Assembly (NCBI GenBank): GCA_964544475.1
Contig: CAZJBS010000008.1
Span: forward strand, 1 to 64,000
From: CAZJBS01 sp964544475
GTDB taxonomy: Bacteria; CLD3; SB21
Length of the DNA stretch: 64,000 nt
Direction of reading: 5' to 3'
The translations under genes were made by a program, and so were the position numbers. Position 1 is the stretch's first letter, and every line of letters starts with the position of its first letter. The notes beneath the pieces were generated by a model. The model had not been told where the DNA came from. It saw only the letters and a list, made by a program, of their open reading frames with translations, and did not search any database. Shown here one piece after another: positions 34,101 through 42,441 of this stretch.

Positions 34101-35576
34101 GATGGATTTCCAATGGACGCCGTCATCGGCGCTGATCATCACGTTGCCGCTGGAAAGGGCGTCACTGCCAACGGCGGCGACGAGCAACGTGGAATCGCCT
34201 TCGCTCACAACATCGTAATAGTTGACGTACGAGGCATGCCACACTTTGTTGTGATTGGGCGGAAATTCGACGCTGTCAAAAAGGGCGCTGGAAATACCGT
34301 TTTCAGACTTGTACATTTTGCCGTTCTTCGATAGCCAGTAGAAGGCCTCGTCAACTCGCGAACGATAAGCCGTCACAATCACCGCATTCTGGTCGAGAGC
34401 AAATCGATTGAAATCGAATCCTCCATTCTGACTGACCAGAAGCTCATTCGTATTGCTTTCCGCCATAAGGGCACGGCCTTCGGAAAAATGCACTTTTTCA
34501 ATACGTGTGGCCGTGAGTCCGTAGTTGATGTCCGTAAAGGAGAGAGACCCATCTTCATGAATGAGTATTTTTGACAGCCCTGCGCCCTGGCCCAGGGCGC
34601 GTCCGTATAACACGCTTGCATGATCCGGCGAACGTGCGAGCGTCGTCGTAAAAACCTCCGGCACATAAACCAGTCTGGACCACGAGGATCCGCCATTGGT
34701 GGATCGCAGCAGACCGCTCAACGTGCCAATGATCTGATCCTGATTGTTGTGCCTGGCCGTGATCCAGTTGAAAAACTTAAGTTGATCTCCCGGATGGAAA
34801 AGCGGGATCGGAACGGCATACACGGTTGACCATTGCGCGCCCCCGTTGGTGCTTCGGATTATTTTTGTGCTGTCGGCGCCGCCAATCAGGGCCATCAGCG
34901 TAGATGAAGGGTCATCGGCGACAAACAGTTTGGCGACAATCCAGTCCAGTGGCAATTGATACAACATCGTGGTGCTCGTACCGCCATTTTCAGTACCGTA
35001 AATTCTGGCACGCCCATGGTCGCTGAGCAAAGCCATGAAAAAACGATTCTGCGGGCTGAACGGCGAAAACGCGAAGGCGGTGACCTCAAGCGTATCGTCG
35101 GCTTCATAAACGGTTGACCAACTGAGCCCGTAGTTGAAACTGCGCCAGATCTTGTCTGACGCAGCGGCATAAAGTTGGGAGGCATTGACCGGGCTGATGG
35201 ACATATCGAAGACGGATTGTACTTCACTGTTGGCGGCCGCATTCCACGTGATCCCTCCGTTGGATGAGCTGTAAATCTGTTGCGCTGTAGCCGCGTACAG
35301 TCTCTGGCCGTTTGCCGAATCCATCACAAGCCGCGCGATCGCGGCGTTGCCTGCCTCCGGAAGGGCGCTCAGATAATACCAGCTTTGTCCTTCATTGGTG
35401 GAACGGTAAAAATCGCCGGTTTGCGTTCCTGCAATCAAGGTCCCGGATGACGTTTGATCGGCAACAACCGCGTCAATCAAACCGCCATGGGGGCCAAGAT
35501 TCGTCCAGACTTCCTGGGCGCCGGATGGCAGGGTCCACAAGCCACAGCATGCCAGCAACCGTAAGATTGTTTTCAT
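31122..35576 (-). CDS. Giant secreted BNR-repeat protein with type IX secretion sorting tail
   Basis: A 1484-residue protein. Signal peptide (TILRLLACCGLWTLPSGA), then a long beta-propeller region with sorting-nexin-like BNR motifs (STNEGQSWYYL, SSNGGITWNAA, STNGGSSWSRL). Around residues 720-930 there are Ig-like/ASH-type domains (SLPIGNSGNDTLYVYEL; VTFSPSQAGLQIDHVTI). The C-terminal 90 residues contain FPNPFNPSTVIRYGLPK and end SNKMTFLK, the FlgD-like type A sorting domain of T9SS cargo. It is therefore exported across the outer membrane and probably surface-attached. AGGAG lies 6 nt before the ATG at 35576; the frame extending to 35669 lacks a site. Confidence 0.88.
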   Translation of the reverse strand: MKTILRLLACCGLWTLPSGAQEVWTNLGPHGGLIDAVVADQTSSGTLIAGTQTGDFYRSTNEGQSWYYLSALPEAGNAAIARLVMDSANGQRLYAATAQQIYSSSNGGITWNAAANSEVQSVFDMSISPVNASQLYAAASDKIWRSFNYGLSWSTVYEADDTLEVTAFAFSPFSPQNRFFMALLSDHGRARIYGTENGGTSTTMLYQLPLDWIVAKLFVADDPSSTLMALIGGADSTKIIRSTNGGAQWSTVYAVPIPLFHPGDQLKFFNWITARHNNQDQIIGTLSGLLRSTNGGSSWSRLVYVPEVFTTTLARSPDHASVLYGRALGQGAGLSKILIHEDGSLSFTDINYGLTATRIEKVHFSEGRALMAESNTNELLVSQNGGFDFNRFALDQNAVIVTAYRSRVDEAFYWLSKNGKMYKSENGISSALFDSVEFPPNHNKVWHASYVNYYDVVSEGDSTLLVAAVGSDALSSGNVMISADDGVHWKSINYVGPFSTTIPRRLSVDFESAIHIYAANDQAIFRQTYKGAPVWTPAFNVAQGYTIKTFTSRFGTLLLVVSENMQGKQRLDFAFLNPQSAQWESHDISASLVQVDPLRRGAMVDIYAGEDANYLLYDFVDGTRRIFKASVTTNSAFVWHDITDSPLDQLHVLSIIDDNDYEDQSFNLFAGADNGIWVLKQLAILSQDTSVTTTPTSVNRQDTTVFPVLYRNDGTAVAVVDSFRITTNSDGAFGFVDPILEQTSYPVAYPLDLRSTTPIQLFFSPTQFGTSHATLTAYYRGRSSRGIDSTFSLRTHLIGTTKASRISTGLRGDTLELRGTMLYGSKTVSLPIGNSGNDTLYVYELLLDDGSPFQVEEPSEIGSDGFFTVSPGQSRNIPVTFSPSQAGLQIDHVTIVSSAHQFLTNTPDAEHVITLTGVGSALEVTNLSSLRPQLGQNQGISLNLSLAQLTATDVTSTLYYRKIGNRSAGFSSVVFTPAVGQSGFVATIPQDEVTQNGLEFYIESRGSTAQGGVTLYFPDLNRSDSTYALPVSIPRPGLGSSGYLTLPGGTKRNAFQLVSMPIRLTNNTPQGAFSESNLGTLGDKSDWQLYRYIDAQERWLRATDTDISFGTIESGQSYLIISRHSRTLNTGAGRTMIPEDAHVVITPGWNMIANPYAFSISWLDVALYNDRVEFGSLVTLQDGRFRYVEDTELGQLHLEPWKGYMYRSPSDSGTYDLYYPAVATSTLAKPNPRRLITRENLSRREYVLDLILTGDEFETIHHIGEILDARPDLDPFDKAALPALSRDEVRLLIHGQLHSDFRSISEDGQYWDFTIGTQTGSARVKLTMEGLAGLPDGFEAVLVDRDGNTTLANQDLSVNAGTRQKSYRLFVGTPGFIENSRAELIPTSFYLDRNFPNPFNPSTVIRYGLPKPSRVELHVYNMLGQRVRTLTRTSQPAGVFEISWDGRNDSGDLVSSGIYVYRLQASATDGHGHFTRSNKMTFLK

Positions 35577-35685
35577 GGGTCTCCTCTTCGTGAGTCGTAT
35601 CAGAATGGAAAAGTCTGAAAAAAGGTAGGCAAAAGCCGCCAACCTGTCAAGGGCGGGCCACGTCAACAAACGAAAACGGAGAGCG

Positions 35686-38040
35686 CTAAATTAGGCGGGC
35701 AAGACTCAAACCAAAATACCATTGGCGCGTTTTCAGGTTGCGTGCGGCATCGAACCGCAGAAAGCCAAAGAGGCCATTGAGAGAGGCGCCGAATTCGTTA
35801 TGGAATCGACGGGTCGTCGTGTCTTGGAGTTTTGTCCATCCATGACCGCCGAAGACCACGACACCGATGTTCTTTTTCGCCAGCCAGGACATCCCAAGCA
35901 ACTCGAACGGAACCGTTCTGAAATGGTGTTCCCAAAAAATGGCGGCGTATTGATCACACTCCATCGCACGGGTCCGATTGGTTCGAAAGGTGGCCGAGGG
36001 TGTAAAGAGGCCAAGTGAGCCGTCCAGAACTGCCCGGCGCTGAATCGGGAGATGCCCGGTAAAGGTGCCGGCTACCGCATGAAAGTCGAGGGCATTTGGC
36101 ATGAATCGGCGCCGCAGGAAAGTCGGGATCCTCCAGTTGATCTGACCGCGCAGGGTTGTGTAGTCAAAATCGCTGATGGCCGATGGCGTGTGTTCGATCT
36201 GGATCTCGACGTTTTTCACCGGCACGACCCCGAGAGGGACGTATTCATCACCGTATCTGGCGCTTACGCGAATGGCCCTCAAGAATCCTTCCTCGATCGC
36301 CGGATTATTTCTCTGAACGTACGTGCGCCCACCCAAGTCCCAGTCTGTGGTTTTTTGGACGGATCTGTGGCGCTCATGGAGCAGGCTTCCTTCAAGTGTG
36401 ATGTCCACGCCCTTCAAATAAGCTCCACCCGTGAGTTTGAATTGCCGGACATCGTAATAGTCGAAATAATCCCTGTAACCCGCCAAAACTTGTATGCCAG
36501 CCATCCATGGGGCATAGCTCTCAGATTCAAAACGGGGCAGGATGCCCTCATAGTAGGTGAACCGGATAAACCGGCGAGAGCGTTTTTCCCACTGATACTC
36601 GGCACCGGCGCCATAAAATGGTTCGCGCAAGGCCGTCGCGTAGCCTCCGCGCAGATGAGCCTTCCATGTTTTGCCGAACGGATGCTCATACTCCAAACCG
36701 ATTCGTCCTCCCTCAACGCGGTTATAACCCAATTGTGGTCCAAGATTACCGATGATTTGCCGCAAGCGGCTTCCGGGCTTTTCAACGGAGACTGTATCGT
36801 TGTATTCGTCATCGAATTTGACGAAACGTGCCAGCATCCCCGTCGGTTTGAAGGCCTTGCCGAATGAATCGCCGTGTTTGATATTGGCATAGGCGGAATC
36901 CTCGATCGGCGACAACGGGATGATCACCTTGGCTGAATCGAACAATCCTTCAAGGCCGAGTGAGATCGAATCAATGACAACCTGCTTTTTCTGTTGGTAC
37001 AGCGAATCCGGCGGCGATGGATTAATGATGTAGTTGTTGAGTGCGCTGTATTGGCCGTAATGGATCAAAGGAAAGTCGAGGCCTGGCATGCCGATTTTGA
37101 TAGAGCCATTGACCACAGCGTCCACAGGCAGCCAATAGGCCTGCCCGAAGTTACTGAAATGTTGTTTGTAAGCCACATCCCATCGTTGGATAGGCATTGG
37201 AAAAACGGCGTAAGGACTGGGTTTGAGATCCACGCCAATCATGACGGAGTCCTCATCAATCACGTCGATAGTCCCCACAAAAGTCGGTTGCAGCTTGCTT
37301 CGCGTATTCAGGCTGATGGTGTAGACGGTTTTTCCATCCATGCCTCGCTGATCGGCGATTCTGAAATCATAATACGACAGGGCATCCGGGTGGGTGGGAC
37401 CGACGAAGCGGGAATCTTGAATCAGTACATCGTCGTCATAGAAATTAACAACCGCCTCATCCGGTGAAAAGACCATATCCTTCGGATCGACATTTTTGGT
37501 GCTGCGTTTGGATTTGATGACGGCACGGATTCCTTTTTTTCGGTCCCAATGGATGTCCCCAAGGGATTCGGAAATCATGACAATGCCGGAATCGTTGGCC
37601 AGCGATATGCGGGAATACGCGTCAGCCCTGAAAGTGTGCAATTGTCCATGCCAGGCACGCTTGCGGGCAATGACCCTGCGCATCATTTGAACCGCGGGAT
37701 CTTCACCGATGACGACAATGGCCTCCATTTCAATCGGTGACGGAGTGAGTTCGATGTGGAGATCTTCGACGGGTGGTTGGGAAACAGTGATGTACTTGGA
37801 TTCGTAGCCAATGTAACGTACCAGTATTTTGGCGGGAAGGGAGTCGATAATCAGGATAAATCTTCCATGCATGTTACTGATCGCCCCCTTGTACGTGCCT
37901 TCAATCTGGAGATTGGCAGCCGGCAGCCATTCATGTGTCACGGCGTCACGAACAGTACCTTTGAATACGGTCTGCGCCATGAGGCCTGTGGCGGCTATTC
38001 CAAACCAGCAAAGCCATACAAGTGGGAGTGTCCTCATCAC
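35686..38040 (-). CDS. DUF5686 outer-membrane protein with carboxypeptidase-regulatory-like domain
   Basis: A 784-residue protein with signal peptide LPLVWLCWFGIAATGLMAQ, then a carboxypeptidase-regulatory-like (CarboxypepD_reg) domain at about 22-110 (FKGTVRDAVTHEWLPAANLQIEGT), common in Bacteroidota outer-membrane proteins. DUF5686 follows, starting near VIARKRAWHGQLHTFRADAYSRI, and the final third reads as beta-barrel strands (WYFGLSLARLI ending). Function is unknown in the family. It lies 109 nt upstream of the T9SS cargo gene on the same strand. Confidence 0.85.
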   Translation of the reverse strand: MMRTLPLVWLCWFGIAATGLMAQTVFKGTVRDAVTHEWLPAANLQIEGTYKGAISNMHGRFILIIDSLPAKILVRYIGYESKYITVSQPPVEDLHIELTPSPIEMEAIVVIGEDPAVQMMRRVIARKRAWHGQLHTFRADAYSRISLANDSGIVMISESLGDIHWDRKKGIRAVIKSKRSTKNVDPKDMVFSPDEAVVNFYDDDVLIQDSRFVGPTHPDALSYYDFRIADQRGMDGKTVYTISLNTRSKLQPTFVGTIDVIDEDSVMIGVDLKPSPYAVFPMPIQRWDVAYKQHFSNFGQAYWLPVDAVVNGSIKIGMPGLDFPLIHYGQYSALNNYIINPSPPDSLYQQKKQVVIDSISLGLEGLFDSAKVIIPLSPIEDSAYANIKHGDSFGKAFKPTGMLARFVKFDDEYNDTVSVEKPGSRLRQIIGNLGPQLGYNRVEGGRIGLEYEHPFGKTWKAHLRGGYATALREPFYGAGAEYQWEKRSRRFIRFTYYEGILPRFESESYAPWMAGIQVLAGYRDYFDYYDVRQFKLTGGAYLKGVDITLEGSLLHERHRSVQKTTDWDLGGRTYVQRNNPAIEEGFLRAIRVSARYGDEYVPLGVVPVKNVEIQIEHTPSAISDFDYTTLRGQINWRIPTFLRRRFMPNALDFHAVAGTFTGHLPIQRRAVLDGSLGLFTPSATFRTNRTRAMECDQYAAIFWEHHFRTVPFELLGMSWLAKKNIGVVVFGGHGWTKLQDTTTRRFHNEFGASLNGLFGFLRFDAARNLKTRQWYFGLSLARLI

Positions 38041-38206
38041 CTGGTCCTTTCAGAAAACGGTCAGTCATCTGACGGACAACGAAGAAATAAGTTTCAAGGA
38101 AAGCCCAGAATTGACGTTGAAAATAATGGTGCGCGATTTGAGGCCACCAAAAGAAAACCGCCTCCGGAGATGGATGCGGTTCAGCTGACCGATGACGGTA
38201 ATCGAA

Positions 38207-38455
38207 TCACAGATGATCGTAGCTCTCCATGATCGCTTCATCAATTTCAATCTGGGCTTTGACTTCTTCGAGGTAAACCTTCAGTTTCTCCTTGTGATCC
38301 GCCTCTTCCTTTGAGATCTTCTCCAGGTAGTCTTTGACTTTCGGGTCTCCGATTTCTTTGGCGCACGTGTGAAGGTATTCTTGAAATTCGGCTTCCTTGT
38401 GAATGGCGTCTTCCAGGACTTCCGTGATGCTCGGACATTCTTTGTCGATCTTCAT
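38207..38455 (-). CDS. Small ferritin-like/rubrerythrin-type protein
   Basis: An 82-residue all-helical protein. Two segments carry the ferritin-like metal pattern: AIHKEAEFQEYLHTCA, and EEADHKEKLKVYL with an E-x-x-H. Full rubrerythrins have four such helices, so this half-length protein would need to dimerise, as known for short encapsulated or half-ferritin proteins. Iron binding is inference. It begins 15 nt after the LeuD-type gene with AGGGAGA upstream, so it is the last gene of that operon. It may guard or supply iron for the Fe-S hydratase. Confidence 0.7.
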   Translation of the reverse strand: MKIDKECPSITEVLEDAIHKEAEFQEYLHTCAKEIGDPKVKDYLEKISKEEADHKEKLKVYLEEVKAQIEIDEAIMESYDHL

Positions 38456-38470
38456 GGATTTTCTCCCTTG

Positions 38471-38992
38471 TCACATCATGACGGGTTTGGCTTTGGCTTT
38501 GGTTTGTTTATCGAGAAGTTTCTTGCGAGTGTAAGCGATGAGGCCGCCGGCATCAATGATAGCCTGCCGTGCTTTGGGTAGGGAGGATGCCTTGTGTGTT
38601 TTCTTCTTCGTCACGTTGACGATTTCGTGTTCGTTGAACTCGAGTTCATCACCCTCCACCGCGTCGATCGAAGGACATACGACCACGCGCAGGCCCAGGT
38701 TGATGGCATTCTGCAAGAAAATGCGTGAAAAGCTCTTCGCAACGATTGTCAAATCGTGTCCCTTAAGGCAGGAAGCCGCCTGCTCGCGCGATGAGCCGCA
38801 GCCGAAATTATTGCCACCGACAATAACACTTCCGGCCGGTATTTCCTTCTCTATCAATTTGGAATTGAATTCCCGGTAGTCGGCAAAGGCGAATTGCGGC
38901 GTTTCGCTTGGGAGCACAGTAGCCATGAAGCGCCCCGGATAGATCGCATCGGTTGAAACGTTATCATTGACTTTTAGAACGACTTTTGGCAT
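38471..38992 (-). CDS. Aconitase-family hydratase small subunit (LeuD type)
   Basis: A 173-residue protein with the swivel-domain signature: VLKVNDNVSTDAIYPGRFM, then NNFGCGSSREQA (the substrate-loop serine/arginine motif) and SFSRIFLQNAINLGL. It pairs with the large subunit immediately upstream. Family members isomerise 2- to 3-isopropylmalate, homocitrate, citramalate or citrate-like acids; the substrate loop cannot be assigned by eye. ATG at 38992, 4 nt after the large-subunit stop; the longer frame runs back into that gene. Confidence 0.88.
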   Translation of the reverse strand: MPKVVLKVNDNVSTDAIYPGRFMATVLPSETPQFAFADYREFNSKLIEKEIPAGSVIVGGNNFGCGSSREQAASCLKGHDLTIVAKSFSRIFLQNAINLGLRVVVCPSIDAVEGDELEFNEHEIVNVTKKKTHKASSLPKARQAIIDAGGLIAYTRKKLLDKQTKAKAKPVMM

Positions 38993-38996
38993 GGAA

Positions 38997-40289
38997 CTAA
39001 CCTCCCGTTCTGGGATCGGTGATGACGCCGGTGAGGGCGCTGGCCGCGGCAACCGCCGGCGAACACAGGTACACTTCTGAATTTGGATTGCCCATACGGC
39101 CTTTGAAATTGCGATTGGTCGTGGACAGGGCGACTTCGCCGTCGCCAAGTGCGCCTTGATGCACGCCCAGACAGCATCCACAGCCGGGGTTCATGACCAC
39201 GGCGCCGGCTTCCACCAGGGAAGTGATATAGCCTTTCTTCATGGCATCACGATACACCCGCCATGACGCGGGAAACACAAGCATGCGGACATGACGCGCG
39301 ACATGGTGCCCTTTGAGTCTCTCCGCGGCAACTTCAATATCGTCCAGACGGCCGTTGGTGCATGAGCCGATGACGATTTGGTCGATCTTGCGGCCCTCCA
39401 TGGAAAAAATGGGAATCACATTGTCTACCGTGTGCGGGCAGGCAATCTGGGGAGGAAGTTTCGACACATCAATTTCGATGTGCTGGACGTAATGGGCATC
39501 CGGATCGGGGGAGACAAGGTCTATTTCATGACTGCTGACACCGGCATGGCCGATCAGATAACGAATGGTCTCCTTGTCGGCCGGAACGATACCGGCGGTT
39601 GCTCCGGCTTCCACTGCCATATTGCACAGCGTCATACGACCGGACGTCGTCATGTGTCTGATGGTTTCGCCGTGAAACTCAAGGACTCTGAAATTGGCGC
39701 CTTCCGCCGTAATCAATCCGATCAAATGCAGGATCAGATCCTTGGCATAGACGCCCTGGGGGAATTCGCCCCTGACGTTCACTTTGATGGAGGACGGCAC
39801 TTCCACGTTGAGTACCGTGCCCAATGTCCAGACCGCGGCCATGTCCGTAGCGCCGATGCCGAATGATAAGGCGCCGAGCGCACCATGCGTCGTCGTATGG
39901 CTGTCGGTTCCCACAACCAGATGACCGGGTTTCACGTAGCCGTATTCCGGCAGAATCTGGTGGCAGATGCCTCCCGAATCGCCGCGGATGTCGTGGAATT
40001 TGGTGATGCCTTGTTTGGCCACAAACTCTCGAACCCGTTTCTGGTTGGTGGCCGTCTTTGAGCTCTCCGCCGGGACGCGATGATCGAGCACGATGGCAAT
40101 ACGCGTCGGATCCCAAACCCGCGGCTCAATACCGGTGTCCTTGTAGACTTCGAGGAATTGGTTGATGACGAGCGCGGCGTTTTCGTGGGACATTGCCAGG
40201 TCCACGTAGGCCTCGACAACATCGCCCGACTTGACAGACGGGAGATTGGCTGCCCTGGCCAGTATTTTTTCAGCTATGGTCATGCTCAC
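38997..40289 (-). CDS. Aconitase-family hydratase large subunit (LeuC/HacA type)
   Basis: A 430-residue [4Fe-4S] hydratase. Cluster cysteines are in VIGSCTNGRLDDI and in NPGCGCCLGVHQG, where the usual CGPC has become CGCC. Substrate motifs HDIRGDSGGICHQ and GTDSHTTTHGALGA are present. The length matches the 420-residue archaeal-type LeuC/homoaconitase branch rather than the 470-residue enterobacterial LeuC. GTG at 40289 has GGAGG 5 nt upstream; ATG at 40283 is the alternative. It belongs to the operon read from 43560. Confidence 0.9.
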   Translation of the reverse strand: MSMTIAEKILARAANLPSVKSGDVVEAYVDLAMSHENAALVINQFLEVYKDTGIEPRVWDPTRIAIVLDHRVPAESSKTATNQKRVREFVAKQGITKFHDIRGDSGGICHQILPEYGYVKPGHLVVGTDSHTTTHGALGALSFGIGATDMAAVWTLGTVLNVEVPSSIKVNVRGEFPQGVYAKDLILHLIGLITAEGANFRVLEFHGETIRHMTTSGRMTLCNMAVEAGATAGIVPADKETIRYLIGHAGVSSHEIDLVSPDPDAHYVQHIEIDVSKLPPQIACPHTVDNVIPIFSMEGRKIDQIVIGSCTNGRLDDIEVAAERLKGHHVARHVRMLVFPASWRVYRDAMKKGYITSLVEAGAVVMNPGCGCCLGVHQGALGDGEVALSTTNRNFKGRMGNPNSEVYLCSPAVAAASALTGVITDPRTGG

Positions 40290-40310
40290 GATATCCTCCG
40301 TAATTCAGAC

Positions 40311-41504
40311 TTACACAATTCCGTTTTCCCGGAAATCCTTGATTTCTTCCGGGGAATAACCCGCACTGCCCAGAATTTCCAATGTGTGCTCCGAGAGACG
40401 CGGCGGCGGCGTTGTGACGCGTCCTGTTGATTTTCCAAACTTGGCTGTCAGATTGAACAATTTCAGTTCGCCGAGATTCTTGTCTGCCACCGTTGCGATT
40501 GTTTCACGATGTAAGATTTGGGGCGCGTTCAGAGCGCCGGCCAATGAGAGTATTTCGCCGGATGGGACGCCGCGCCGGTTGAGCGCCGTTACCCAGTAGG
40601 ATGTGGGTTTTTCCTTCAGCCTGGCCTCCAAAAGCGGCGTCAACGCCTTGCGGTTCTTCTTTCTTGCGTCTCGCTTTTGAAAGCGTGGATCGGTCTTGAG
40701 TTCGGGTACGCCAAGTTCGTCGGCCACGGCTTCCCATTGTTCCTGTTTGTTGGCCGCGATGTTGATATTGCCATCCAGTGTGGCAAAGGTCCCGGACGGA
40801 GCAGCCGTGAAGTTGTCGTTGCCAAGCAGCTGAGGGTCCTGGTGGCCGATCAGCAGATTGGCCGCCACCCAGCCCATGAGCGGCATGATGGAATCCAGCA
40901 GGGCGATGTCAACAAATTGTCCTTCGCCGGTCCGTTCGCGATGATAAAGGGCCGCCGTAATCGCAAAGGCGGCGTTGAGTCCTCCCACCGTATCGCACAC
41001 CGGAAATCCACACCGCAGGGGATTGAGTCGCTCGTCGCCGTTGATAGCCATGACGCCACTGAGGCCCTGTATGATCTGGTCGTAGGCGGGTTTCTGTGCA
41101 TCAGGTCCGGTCTGGCCAAATCCCGAAATGGCGCAAAAAACAATCTTAGGATTGATCGTCTTCAATGTCGAATAGCCGATGCCCAGACGGTCCATAACAC
41201 CCGGCCGAAAATTCTCCACCACGACATCCGCTGTTTGGCACAATCGCAGGAATATCGCTTTGGCTTTTTCGTCTTTCAGGTTCAACGTCACGGATTTCTT
41301 GTTCGCATTCTGGGCCAAAAAACTGGTGCCCATCAGTTGTTCGTTGAGTTCCGGAACATTGCCAAGTTTGCGGGCCAGGTCGCCGTCGGCGGGGTTTTCG
41401 ATCTTGATTACGTCCGCGCCAAGCAAGGCCAGGTGCGACGTGGCAAATGGTCCTGATAGGACATTCGTGAGATCCAAGACGCGTATGCCGTGCAGGAGGC
41501 TCAT
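40311..41504 (-). CDS. Family III CoA-transferase (CaiB/BaiF)
   Basis: A 397-residue protein with family III landmarks: GIRVLDLTNVLSGPFATSHLALLGADVIKIENP at the start, then VVVENFRPGVMDRLG, ISGFGQTGPDAQKPAYDQIIQGLSG and the region around GEGQFVDIALLDSIM. These enzymes move CoA between carboxylates (for example succinyl-CoA to another acid) through an aspartyl-CoA intermediate. Its placement 5 nt after the lyase gene suggests it makes the CoA thioester the lyase cleaves, or recycles the product. Confidence 0.92.
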   Translation of the reverse strand: MSLLHGIRVLDLTNVLSGPFATSHLALLGADVIKIENPADGDLARKLGNVPELNEQLMGTSFLAQNANKKSVTLNLKDEKAKAIFLRLCQTADVVVENFRPGVMDRLGIGYSTLKTINPKIVFCAISGFGQTGPDAQKPAYDQIIQGLSGVMAINGDERLNPLRCGFPVCDTVGGLNAAFAITAALYHRERTGEGQFVDIALLDSIMPLMGWVAANLLIGHQDPQLLGNDNFTAAPSGTFATLDGNINIAANKQEQWEAVADELGVPELKTDPRFQKRDARKKNRKALTPLLEARLKEKPTSYWVTALNRRGVPSGEILSLAGALNAPQILHRETIATVADKNLGELKLFNLTAKFGKSTGRVTTPPPRLSEHTLEILGSAGYSPEEIKDFRENGIV

Positions 41505-41509
41505 GGCGG

Positions 41510-42430
41510 TCAGGCTGCCGTGACGGGTTGAGTGAGAGGTCCGGTTTTGTATATCGTGCCAGGCAATTCACGGTGAAAGTAGTCGGCCGTCCTGGCGGCC
41601 AGCGTGACAAGGGGTTCGAGCTTGACGTCGGTTCGGATGTTCATACGGTGGAGCATATGAACGAAATCCTCCGTGCAAAGATTGCCGCCGGCGATCTTGG
41701 TAAAAGGACAACCGCCGAGTCCGCCGAACGAGGATTCAAAATACGTCACGCCCGCCTGCATCGCTGCCCAGCTATTGGCTATGGCCAGGCCATACGTGTT
41801 GTGGAAGTGGCAGGCCAGTGTGATTTTGTCAGACCGGGCGCGGATCGATTCGTAGTAGTGCTGCACCTGAGTCGGCGTGCCATGACCGGCCGTATCGGCG
41901 AGACTGATGGTCGTAAATCCGGCATCCAGAAAGCGATCGATGAGCGACTGCACTCGCTCAAAGGAAACCGGGCCTTCATAACCGCATCCGAAAGCCGACT
42001 GAACGGACACTTGCACGGCTTTCTTTTCCGCCGCCGCTGTCCTGGCCATTCCCAGAATACGTTGCGTGGCTTCGAAGATGCTCATGCCGGTATTTTTCTG
42101 GCTGTGGGTTTCAGAGGCCGAAACGCCCATGCAGAACATATCCGCTCCGGATGCCAGCCCGCGCTCCAGGCCCTTCTCATTCAAGACGAGACAGGACAAT
42201 ACTGTCCGCGAAGGCTTTGTGTCAGGTTGGCGAAAGTGGTCAAACAATTTTTCGGTGTCCGCCATTTGCGGAACTTTCGTCGGGTGGACAAACGAACCGA
42301 CCTGGATCATATCGACACCGGCGTCGATGAGACACTGTATCCATTCGATCTTGCGCTCCAGCGGGACGACCTGTTTTTCCATTTGAAGCCCGTCCCGCGG
42401 GCCGACATCATGTAGAATTGGATGTGCCAT
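41510..42430 (-). CDS. HMG-CoA lyase-like enzyme
   Basis: A 306-residue TIM-barrel lyase of the HMGL family. Visible motifs: HDVGPRDGLQMEKQ (catalytic Arg-Asp, metal Asp), the metal-ligand HxH in LACHFHNTYGLAIAN, and the diagnostic loop SSFGGLGGCPFTKIAGGN, whose Cys is the mobile catalytic residue. The family cleaves 3-hydroxy-3-methylglutaryl-CoA or close relatives such as citramalyl-CoA to acetyl-CoA and an oxoacid. The operon context with hydratase and dehydrogenase is not that of ordinary leucine breakdown, so the substrate is open. Confidence 0.88.
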   Translation of the reverse strand: MAHPILHDVGPRDGLQMEKQVVPLERKIEWIQCLIDAGVDMIQVGSFVHPTKVPQMADTEKLFDHFRQPDTKPSRTVLSCLVLNEKGLERGLASGADMFCMGVSASETHSQKNTGMSIFEATQRILGMARTAAAEKKAVQVSVQSAFGCGYEGPVSFERVQSLIDRFLDAGFTTISLADTAGHGTPTQVQHYYESIRARSDKITLACHFHNTYGLAIANSWAAMQAGVTYFESSFGGLGGCPFTKIAGGNLCTEDFVHMLHRMNIRTDVKLEPLVTLAARTADYFHRELPGTIYKTGPLTQPVTAA

Positions 42431-42441
42431 AGCCGTTGGTA

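Noticed and set aside
41528..42415. 295-codon plus-strand frame over the HMG-CoA-lyase-like gene
   Set aside because: It is antisense to a gene with full HMGL motifs; high-GC shadow frame.
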